This document shows positions 56,028-64,000 of a DNA stretch of 64,000 nucleotides, piece after piece (the stretch's first letter is position 1; the number at the start of each line of letters is the position of its first letter). The DNA comes from Saccopteryx bilineata (taxonomy: Eukaryota; Chordata; Mammalia; Chiroptera; Emballonuridae). The position numbers were made by a program, and so were the translations under genes. The DNA is taken from contig NC_089494.1 in assembly GCF_036850765.1 (NCBI RefSeq), forward strand, positions 60,298,809 to 60,362,808. The letters are read 5' to 3'. Under the pieces are notes generated by a model, which saw only the letters and a list, made by a program, of their open reading frames with translations, was not told the origin of the DNA and searched no databases.

Positions 56028-56376
56028 AGTGAGCGCAAGAGAGAGGGAGGACAGATAGGTACAGACAGACAGGAAGGGAGAGAGATGAGAAGCATCAGCC
56101 CATAGTTGCGGTACCTTAGTTGTTTATTGATTGCTTTCTCATATGTGCCTTGACTGGGGGGCTCCAGCCGAGCCAGTGACCCCTTGCTCAATCCAGCGAC
56201 CTTTGGGCTCAAGCCAGCGACCATGGGGTTATGTCTGTGATCCCACTCAAACCAGCAGCCCTGTGCTCAAGCTGGTGATCCCGTGCTCAAGCCTGCAACC
56301 TCAGGGTTTTGAACCTTGCTTGCTGCTCAGCATCCCAAGCCCACACTCTATCCACTGTGCCACCACCTGGCCAGGC
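56028..56376 (-). mobile_element. tRNA-SINE with expanded internal repeat, antisense
   Basis: 'gatgagaagcatcagcccatagttgcgg', 'gattgctttctcatatgtgccttgactgg', about six 'gctcaagccagcgacc'-type units (56170-56300), and head complement 'ccactgtgccaccacctggccagg'. Confidence 0.9.
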
Positions 56377-56379
56377 TAC

Positions 56380-56750
56380 CCCTTCTTTTTTTTTTAATTA
56401 AGTGAGAGCTGGGGAAGCAGAAAGACAGACTCCCACATGCACTCTGATGGGGATTCACCTGGCAAGGCCCCTATGGGGCAATGCTCTTCCTGTCTGGGGC
56501 ATTGCTCTATTACTACACAATTAAGATATTTTTAGTGTCTGAGGTGAAGGCCATGGAGCCATCCTCAGCATTCAGAGCCAACTTGCCTGAGCGAATCAAG
56601 CCATAGTTGCAAGAGGGGGGAGAGAGAGAGAGAAGAGAGGGTGAGTGGAGAAGCAGATGGTTGCTTCTCCTGTGTGCTCTGACTTAGAATTGAACCTGGG
56701 ACATCCACACACCAGGCCGACGCTCTACCACACAGCCAACTGGCCAGGGC
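56380..56750 (-). mobile_element. Long-family SINE, antisense, diverged
   Basis: T tail, 'gcagaaagacagactcccacatgc', 'gagaagcagatggttgcttctcctg', head complement 'cacagccaactggccagggc'. It stands directly beside the previous SINE; flanks CTACCCCTTCTT and CTACAACTTCTT are similar but not identical. Confidence 0.9.
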
Positions 56751-57009
56751 CTACAACTTCTTATTTAAGTAAGGTTTTAGAGCTTACTCACTTGTGTTTC
56801 ATGGCATATATGGAAGATTAAAGTAGAAATCATTAATCTTTTTCATCTTGAGAGCAAACAGAATGGTACTTCATATTTTGGTGTGGGTTTTTTGTTTTGT
56901 TTGTTTTTTTGAGGAGTGTACATTTGACTAAGAAAATCTGGAAAATACTTTATAATGAAGTAAATTCACTTGTTTGTGTGTTCTTTACTCAAGTGTCATA
57001 CCTATACTG

Positions 57010-57480
57010 TTATAGTTATCTATTGTGTAACAAACTACTTTAAAACTTAGTAGCTTAAAACAACATTCATTTGTTTTGCTTGTGAATTTGTAATTTCGGC
57101 CAAGTTTGGTAGAATCATCTCATCTCTGTCTCATTGGTTTGGAGGTACCTGATTAGGGCTGGAGGATCTATTACCAAGATGGCTTACTCACAAGCCTGAC
57201 AATTTGGTGCTGGCTGTTGGTTTGTCTCCACTTGGATGTCTTTAATGAGGTCATTTGGGCTTGCTTCTAATGTGGTGGCTGGGTTCAAAGAGTAAGCAGT
57301 TCAAGAGACAGAAACTAGTCCTAAAAACTGGCACAAATATATTTCTGTGGTCAAACAGTAACAGAGCAGCACAGCTTTAAGGGAGGTGATGTATATTCTT
57401 TTCCTCTATTTGATGAGAGGCAAATCAAAGAATTTTGAACTCATTTTAAAAATGCCACATGTACCTTAATACAGTTAACA
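57010..57480 (-). mobile_element. MaLR (MLT1-like) LTR relic, antisense
   Basis: 'agttatctattgtgtaacaaactactttaaaacttagtagcttaaaacaacattcattt' pattern (in part), with later 'caatttggtgctggctgttgg' and 'aatgtggtggctgggttc'. Confidence 0.65.
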
Positions 57481-57489
57481 AGGGCATTT

Positions 57490-57745
57490 CTGTCTACATC
57501 TGTTTTCAGTGTTCATCTTAAATGTCATCATTATTATGAACCCTTCATCTTGTTACTGAGCATCTCCCTTGAACTCTCCATGGAACCCTGTTGGTTCCTT
57601 TTTTATGGCACTTACCTTGCGTGTTTGTGTTTTGTAATTTTGTATTATCTTTGCTTGCCCACCTCTATATGCAGCTCTGAATCCTTTTCAGTAGTGCCTT
57701 ACTCATGGTGATTGCTTAATAAATGTGTTCAGCTGAGGAAAATAA
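57490..57745 (+). repeat. L2 3' end, sense
   Basis: 'cagtgttcatcttaaatgtcatc', 'tttttatggcacttacc' and the terminal 'gtgattgcttaataaatgtgttcagctgagg' are the L2 3' module. Confidence 0.7.
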
Positions 57746-57963
57746 GAGGAAACTTTTTTCTTAGCTCTTAAATTTTGTTTAAATGTTATAAAATAGTAAT
57801 TTACTGAATGGGATCTTGGTGAACTGTAAGGTACAGGTTGTTTAAAGTTTAGAGAGGTAGGTGACAAACCAGAGTAGAAATAACTATCAAGGTGATGGAA
57901 AAAAGTAAATGTTGAGATAAAGAACTATAAAGCAAAATGTATTCTTAATTCAAAAAGCAGAAC

Positions 57964-58469
57964 AGGGCCCTGGCTGGTTGGCTCAGTGGTAGAGCTTTGG
58001 CCTGGCATGTGGAAGTCCTGGATTTGATTCCCAGTCAGGGCACACAGGAGAAGCAACCATTTACTTCTCCACCCCTCCTTTCCTCCTCCTCCTCCTCCCT
58101 CTCCTTCTCCCTCCCCCTCTCCCTCTCCCCCTCCCCCTCTCCCCCTCCCCTCTCCTTCTTCCCCTCCCCTCCCCCTCCCCCTCCCCTCCCCCTCCCCATC
58201 CCCCTCCCTCTTCCCTTCTCCCTCTCTCTCTCCTTCCTGCAGCATGGCTCCATTGGAGTGAGTTGGCCCAGGTGCTGAGGATGGCTCCATGGCCTCTGCC
58301 TCAAGCTCTAAGAGCTCTCAGTTGCTGAGCAATGGAGCAATGCCACAGATGGGCAGAGCATTGCCCTCTAGTGGGCTTTCTGGGTGGATCCCGGTTGGGG
58401 AACATGTGGGAGTCTGTCTCTCTGCTTCCCCTCTCACTGAATTAAAAAAAAAAAAAAAAAGGAAAAAAG
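57964..58469 (+). mobile_element. Long-family SINE with expanded pyrimidine tract, TSD
   Basis: Head gggccctggctggttggctcagtggtagagc. The usual CT-rich middle has grown to about 165 bp of C/T-only sequence (58074-58239, CTCCCCCTCC-type units). Normal 3' modules and an A tail follow. TSD AAAGCAGAAC is at 57954-57963 and 58470-58479. Confidence 0.95.
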
Positions 58470-58679
58470 AAAGCAGAACTACAAAAAAAAAAACTCAACT
58501 AAAGTCTGGCAAGTGGTATAATTAGTGAATTTTCTGCTTGAATATAGTATTTTTCCTGGTCTCCTGAAGTTCAACTGAAATTCTCAGTGCAGCAGGCAAT
58601 ACAGATTCAATTGATTAACAATCTAAATTTCACCTGCAATGTTAATTCTTCTTGTATGTAATGAACCATATCTTTACAG

Positions 58680-58735
58680 GTTCTGGTGATGAGGAAGTGG
58701 ATGTGTTTGGGAGGCCAGTCTGCCTACTATACTAT
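58680..58735 (+). other. Candidate alternative exon in LNPK intron 8
   Basis: A 56-nt segment between an acceptor (tatctttacag, AG at 58678-58679) and a consensus donor (TAT|GTAAGT, GT at 58736-58737). Read after exon 8, the frame stays open (SGDEEVDVFGRPVC..). Because 56 is not a multiple of three, it would shift the downstream LNPK frame. It could be a rare or poison exon, or chance. The donor sits in the loop of a hairpin. Confidence 0.25.
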
Positions 58736-58755
58736 GTAAGTTGTATAGTAGGCAG
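58720..58755. other. Perfect 13-bp inverted repeat
   Basis: CTGCCTACTATAC (58720-58732) and GTATAGTAGGCAG (58743-58755) around a 10-nt loop, TATGTAAGTT, that contains a GTAAGT donor motif. Confidence 0.9.
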
Positions 58756-59197
58756 TTGGAAATTTGGTACTGAAATGCAGGAGAAAAGCAGATTTAAATT
58801 TTAGACCTTTATTAAGTTCATACTTTGTGCCAGTTACATTACCGTATCTCGGGACTACAAAAATGCAGTTCTGGTCCATTAGCTTTTGGTTTAAAAATGG
58901 GTGTGTATGTGTAAATAATCTTAGCACACTAAGGACCACAAAGAAGGTAAGCACAAATCATGGTGCATTATAAATTTTAATAACATTTTGCTTTGAGAAC
59001 ACACCTGAATAAAAGACAAGAAGAGGGAAACAACTTGGTACCTAGAGGGACTGTAAATAGTGCCATATGCCTGAAAAAGGGCAGTAGAGTTTAGATGAGG
59101 GACGGGTAATTATGAAAGATTTTGTATGCAATATTATGGAGATTAGGCCTTTGTCTTATAAGCAATATGGAAAGCCACTGGAGGCTTTGCATTTTAT

Positions 59198-59314
59198 TTT
59201 TGATTTTTATTTTTTTAGTGGGTTAATGTTAAGATTTTATTTTCTCATCATAATAAAAAGTCCAATGATAATATTTATCTCCCTATATGGCTTGACTAAG
59301 GACTCAAATGACAT
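59198..59314 (-). mobile_element. Short 117-bp insertion with 18-bp TSD
   Basis: Flanked by TGGAGGCTTTGCATTTTA (59180-59197) and TGGAAGCTTTGCATTTTA (59315-59332), one mismatch. The left end is T-rich, so the insert reads on the minus strand with an A-rich 3' end. The content is not one of the SINE families here and I do not recognise it. Confidence 0.7.
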
Positions 59315-59697
59315 TGGAAGCTTTGCATTTTAGAAAAATACTTTTATGTAATATGGAAATAGATTGGAGAGAACAAAGCTAAAATCATGGAGATCGGTTT
59401 GGATTGCACTGAGCCTGCACTAGATAACTTGTGGCAGAATCAGAAAAGGAGTTGAAAAGATTTAAGAGTAGATTGACAGGACTTGGTGGCGATTAGATGT
59501 ATAAAGTGGGGAGTGAGAAGAGTCATCAAAATACTGCCTAGGTTTTTGGCTTAGGTCACTGGTCAGATGTTAGTGTTTTAAGCAAGATAAGGAATTTAAG
59601 AATTGGAATAGTAGGTTTGTGTAGAAGATAATTAATTTGTTTTTGCATCTGTAGAGTGGGAATTAACATTTTGGTGGTGCAGTATAGGAAGTTGATT

Positions 59698-60025
59698 CTG
59701 TATTTTCCCATGTATAATACATTTTCCCAAAAAATTTGTGGTCTCAAAACTGGGTGCGTCTCATACAATGGTTGTGGCGTTTCTAATGCCATAGATGGAA
59801 CTGAGGATGAGGCAATATATGAAAGACAGTGATTCATCATCAGATATAGAGGAGGACAAGCTAATGGATGGGAGTTTTGACAGTGATGAGGAATTGTATC
59901 AATTTTATGGTGAATAAAACTTGAGATCAGTAACTTTATGTAATACATTTCCCCCCCCAAATTTTGGGCCCCAAAATTAAGGTGCATTTTATACATGGGA
60001 GCGTCTTAAACATGGGGAAATACGG
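59698..60025 (+). mobile_element. Tc1/mariner-like MITE with acidic transposase tail
   Basis: Ends CTGTATTTTCCCATGTATAA and the complement of CCGTATTTCCCCATG, with TA retained on the right (60026-60027). It is the same family as 19641-19901 but keeps more interior. A frame from about 59819 to 59917 reads MKDSDSSSDIEED.. to ..DSDEELYQFYGE-stop, and the TGA/TAA region overlaps AATAAA. The acidic C-terminal tail resembles those of pogo/Tigger-type transposases; that assignment is inference. Confidence 0.75.
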
Positions 60026-60379
60026 TATTTCATGTGGAGCTCAGGAAAAAAGTTGAGGTTGTAATTACAGATTAGGAATTATAGGAAAGTATAAGTGACA
60101 GTTACTGAAACCATGGGATTGAGTGAAATTGCTCAGGCAGGGAAAACAGTAAGAGGACCTGTGGCAGAATGCCAGGGAACATTGATATGTAAGGATAGAT
60201 GGAGAAACAGGAACCCAGGAAAAAGAAGGCTTGAGCAGAGTTAAAAGCAGAACTAAACTGGTATCTAAAAGTTGAAGTATAGTAAAGATGGCATCCACTG
60301 TCATAGTCTGCAAAGAGTCAAGTAAGTAGATGACAAATGAGGCCATTGCATCTGACAGGTTTTACAACACAGTGAGGGC

Positions 60380-60600
60380 ATAGTCATAAAAACTGGGATT
60401 TGAACCTTGGCTTCAGCTCTTATTTTACTGTGAGATTCTGCAAGTTACTTATCCTCTGAGTTTTGGTTTCTTCTGAAAACTGAGGGATAGGAGTTATCTC
60501 AAGGAGTTGGTCTAAATGTCACATAAATTAGTAAACTCACAGAAAGCACTTAGTATAGTTCCTAGCAGATAATACCCATTTGATAAACAGCAGCTGTGCT
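60380..60600 (+). repeat. MIR relic, sense
   Basis: 'aaactgggatttgaaccttggcttcagctctta', 'tgtgagattctgcaagttacttatcc', 'gaaagcacttagtatagttcctagcagataa' in sense MIR order. Confidence 0.7.
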
Positions 60601-60609
60601 GATAACAAT

Positions 60610-61750
60610 AATGGTGATATAACCAAAGCAGTGATACTTTCAGTGGTGGGTTACACTGTGGTAGCTACAAAGGAGCACGAGCATAAGATTGTGCTGTGTT
60701 GAGGAGTGAAATATTGGGCAAGTTTTTCTTTTTTCAAAAAGCTTTACCTCTATGGGAAGGAAGATATGTTAGGGGGTCATTTTTTAAAATAAAAAGCCAT
60801 CAACCTATTGAGAAAATAATTTCAGTGGAGAAGTAGGGCAGAAACTGTAATTAAAGGAGCTTGGTATGAGTAGGATGTGAAGAAGATGATATAGTGAATG
60901 TAGATTTCAGAAAACTTGGAAATAAAAGGAAGAGACAGAAGCATGGTCTTTATTATATTAGTTATTCAAAGGAATTACATAAATTTAAATAATGAGATCT
61001 GAAATTATATAAATTGAAAAATAGAAACTCTCCTGATGATATATCCCTGTATCCCTCCTAACCTCTCAATGATACTTATAAAAAGCCAAATTTAAATTGG
61101 CCTTAAATTTAATTTTCTACATATGCATACATGGGTCATTCATAGGCTTAAAGATTTTTTTCTCTTGAGACTTAGAACTGGACACAATAGGTCAGAAAGC
61201 CTTTGACCAGTTCTAAGGAAAATATGAGAATTGTGTTTGTAGTTTTGCCAGCACTGTTTAGGAGAAAATTGAAATCCAGAATGGATAAAAGGCTTTTTAG
61301 CTCACAAGTGCTATTAGTTAGGGTGAAAATCCACACCTCCTAAATATTATATGGTGTTCTTACTACAACTGAAAACCAAAACATAAAACTTTCTACCAAT
61401 ATGTAAAGAAGCAGTATTTAAAAATTTGATAAATTAAGAGGTAATTATTTGTATTATAGCACATTTATCTCAAGAATTATTTAATAGTAAGCTAGGGCTA
61501 TAGATTTAAGTTTCTTGGTAAATTGTGAATTTACATATTAAAATAAGTTCACAAATAACTAGAAAAACATTTAATATATAAATTAATATCTTTTATTTTA
61601 ATAACTGATTTTAAAATTCTAGATTACTTTGCTATTTATTATAATTTCTGGAACCTTTAGAAGTATATACTTCTAGTTACTGCTTATTAAGTCATTTTTC
61701 TGTGCTCTAGCTAAGCTCTGCATTGATGATCTCATTTAACCTTATTTTAA
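60610..61750. other. LNPK intron 8, mostly unassigned
   Basis: AT-rich; a short MIR-like core at about 61680-61740. No exon matching the next LNPK residues. Confidence 0.35.
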
Positions 61751-61754
61751 AATT

Positions 61755-64000
61755 TATTAATTTTTTTCCTTTTTATTGAAAATTGGGGTGACACTGGTTA
61801 ACAAAATTGTACAGGTTTCAGGTGCACAATTCCACAACACATCATCTATATAGTTTATTGTGTGTTCACCACCCCAAATCAGATCTCCATCTTTTTTTAT
61901 TTATTTTTTATTTTTTATTTTTAATTTTTATATTTTTTGAAGTAAAAAGAGGGATGCAGAGAGACAGACTCCCACATGCGCCCTACTGGATCCATCCGGC
62001 ATGCCCAACAGGGGTCGATGCTCCGTTGCAACTGGAGCCATTCTAACGCGTGAGGCAGAGGCCACAGAGCCATCCTCAGTGCCCTGGCCAACTTTGCTCC
62101 AGTGAAACCTTGGCTGCAGGAGGGGAAGATTGAGATAGAGAGGAAGGAGAGGGGGAAGGGTGGAGAAGCAGATGGGCGCTTCTTCTGTGTGTCCTGGTTG
62201 GGAATCGAACCTTGGACTTACACACGCCCGGTTGACACTCTGCCATCAGGTCTCCATCTTTTTTTTTTTTTGTATTTTTCTGAAGCTGGAAACGGGGAGA
62301 GACAGTCAGACAGACTCCCGCATGCACGCGACCAGGATCCACCCGGCACGCCCACCAGGGGCGATGCTCTGCCCACCAGGGGGCGATGCTCTGCCCCTCT
62401 GGGGGGTTGCTCTGCCGCGACTAGAGCCACTCTAGCACCTGGGGCAGAGGCCAAGGAGCCATCCCCAGCGCCCGGGCCATCTTTGCTCCAATGGAGCCTT
62501 GGCCACGGGAGGGGAAGAGAGAGACAGAGAGGAAGGAGGGGGAGGGGTGGAGACGCAAATGGGCGCTTCTCCTATATGCCCTGGCTGGGAATCGAACCCG
62601 GGACTTCTGCACGCCAGGCCGATGCTCTACCGCTGAGCCAACTGGCCAGGGCCCAGGTCTCCATCTTTTATCGTGTATACCCACCATACCCTCCTCCATC
62701 TGCCCCCACTTCCCTTTTCCTCTAGCAGTGACCATGCTGTTTTCTGTGCCCATGAAGTTTTTTATTTCTTTTTCTTTTCTTTTTTTTTCTTAGTCCCTTG
62801 ACCTGCCCCTACCCAGGCCCCAGTTCCCCCAACTTTGACAACTGTCAGCCTGCTCTCTGTCTGTGAGTCTGTCTCTGTTTTGCTTGTTAATTCATTTTGT
62901 TCATCAGATTCTACTTATGAGTGAAATCACAGGGTATTTGTCTTTCTCTGACTGGTGTATTTCATTTAGCAATGCTCTCTGGGTCCATCTGTGCTGTCAC
63001 AAAGGATAAAATTTCCTTCTTTTTTTACTGCTGAGTAATATTCCATTGTGTAAATGTACCACAGCTTCTTTGTTCACTCATCTATTGATGAGCACTTGGG
63101 CTGCTTCCACATGTTGGCTATTGTAAATAATACTGCAGTGAGCATAGGGGTGCATATATTCTTTTAAATTAGTGTTTCAGGTTACTTCAGATAAATTTCT
63201 AGAAATAGAATTGCTGGGTCATGAGGCAGTTCCATTTTTAATTTTTTGAGGTAACTCCATACTGCTTTCCAAAGTGGTTACACCAGTCTGCATTTCCACC
63301 ATCAGTGCATAAGGATTCCCTTGTCTCCACATCTTTGCCAATACTTGTTTTTTGTGGATGTATTGATAATAGCCATTCTGACAGGTGTGAGGCGATGTCT
63401 CATTGTGGTTTTAATTTGCATTTCTTTGGTAATTAGTGACATTGAACATCTTTTTATATGTCTATTGGCCATTGTGTCCTCTTTGGAGAAGTCTCTACTC
63501 AGGTCCTTTGACTATTTTTTAATTGGATTGGGGGTTTTTTTTGGTGTTGAGTTTATAAGTTCTTTATTAATTTTGAATATTAACCCCTTATCAGATGTAT
63601 CAGTTAATATGTTTTTCCATTCAGTGGGTTGTCTTTTCATTTTGTTGGTGCTTACCATCGCTGTGCAAAAGCTTTTTATTTTGATTTAGTCCTATTTATT
63701 TTTTCTTTTGTTTTTCTTGCCCAAGGCAATATATCAGAAAAAGTATTGCCAAGAAAAATGTCTGACATTTTACTGCCCATGTTTTCTTCTAGGATTTTTA
63801 TGGTTTCAGGTGTAACATTTAAGTCTTTAATCCATTTTGAGTTTCTTATGTACGGTATGAAAAGGTGGTCTAGTTTCCCTTTTTTGCACTTATCTGTCCA
63901 ACTTTGCCAACACCATTTATTTAATAGAGTATTTTTACCCTATTGTATGTTTTTGCCTCCTAAGTAAAATAATAATTGACTATAAAGATGTAGATTTATT
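61755..64000 (-). mobile_element. Antisense L1, 3'UTR to ORF2, continues past the window
   Basis: 'attggggtgacactggttaacaaaattgtacaggtttcagg' (in part) is the antisense 3'UTR. The ORF2 C-terminal region follows from about 62930 on the minus strand, with many stops. It is a different lineage from the L1 at 20562. Two SINEs sit in its 3'UTR (61896-62653). The 5' end lies beyond 64000. Confidence 0.85.
61880..62669 (-). mobile_element. Two SINEs in series at one target site in the L1
   Basis: Target copies: CAGATCTCCATCTTTT (61880-61895), CAGGTCTCCATCTTTT (62247-62262) and CAGGTCTCCATCTTTT (62654-62669). SINE 1 (61896-62246) is diverged and lacks its tRNA head; SINE 2 (62263-62653) is young and complete. 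The G shared by copies 2 and 3 shows that the second insertion duplicated an already mutated right-hand copy. Confidence 0.95.

Larger units (their letters stand above)
59040..60360 (-). mobile_element. Ancient L2 tract, antisense, with insertions
   Basis: 'gatgagggacgggtaattatgaaagattttgtatgc', 'atatggaaagccactggaggctttgc', 'gattgacaggacttggtggc', 'tgcctaggtttttggct' and 'atgacaaatgaggccattgcatc' are decayed antisense L2 blocks. It is interrupted by a 117-bp insertion at 59198-59314 and the MITE at 59698-60025. Confidence 0.6.

Noticed and set aside
57925..58290. Minus-strand ORF rich in Gly, Glu and Arg
   Set aside because: It is the complement of the expanded CT tract in a SINE; low-complexity artefact.
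51343..64000. Search for LNPK exon 9 and the Cys4 zinc-finger exons
   Set aside because: No segment encodes the expected basic, Gln/Arg-rich continuation in phase 1 with splice sites; these exons most likely lie beyond the window.
1..64000. CRISPR arrays, operons, bacterial promoters, phage or plasmid features
   Set aside because: The DNA is clearly mammalian; repeats are dispersed transposons and microsatellites, with no regularly spaced short repeats.

Overview
This is a 64 kb piece of a mammalian nuclear genome, almost certainly a bat (Chiroptera). The evidence is a high density of about 390-bp tRNA-derived SINEs whose heads read like a tRNA (GGTTGGCTCAG box A, GGTTCGATTCC box B), several L1 lineages, hAT and Tc1/mariner-type DNA transposons with intact target-site duplications (TSDs), and ancient L2, MIR and MaLR relics shared by all placentals. 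The bat family cannot be fixed from sequence alone; the long SINE looks more like a rhinolophoid or emballonurid type than the short vespertilionid VES.

The only protein-coding gene I can support is the 5' half of LNPK (lunapark), on the + strand. LNPK is an endoplasmic reticulum membrane protein that stabilises three-way tubule junctions. Layout: about 14 kb of intergenic DNA; a CpG-island promoter (about 14440-15110) with a non-coding exon 1 ending at 14759; exon 2 (20461-20549) with a uORF, a strong Kozak start and the MGGLFSRW myristoylation signal; then coding exons at 27022-27063, 29490-29677, 40204-40262, 44560-44600, 51124-51207 and 51291-51342. All junctions have GT/AG sites and matching phases. 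They encode 164 codons plus one base: coiled coil 1, two membrane segments and coiled coil 2. The proline-rich region and Cys4 zinc finger are not in the window, so the gene runs past 64000.

The rest is introns and intergenic DNA dominated by transposons. Main insertions: a 3.7-kb antisense L1 whose TSD lies on the exon 2 splice donor; two 5'-inverted (twin-primed) L1s at 27484-28730 and 28849-29281; long antisense L2 tracts (30790-33200, 53370-54700, 59040-60360); a hAT MITE (11020-11355) with a perfect 8-bp TSD; two Tc1/mariner-like MITEs that share an acidic transposase-like tail; and about 25 SINEs. Three loci (25757-26623, 35969-36796, 61880-62669) hold two or three SINEs inserted one after another into the same target site.

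Most notable: (1) recurrent same-site SINE insertion; (2) the antisense L1 in intron 2 has a 128-codon antisense ORF in its 5'UTR, placed like primate L1 ORF0, with a consensus CAG|GTAAGT donor after exactly 61 codons, in phase with LNPK exon 3; (3) a candidate 56-nt alternative exon near 58680 whose 5' splice site sits in the loop of a perfect 13-bp hairpin; (4) repeat-free, homeodomain-motif-rich stretches that could belong to the HOXD regulatory landscape in which LNPK lies in other mammals.
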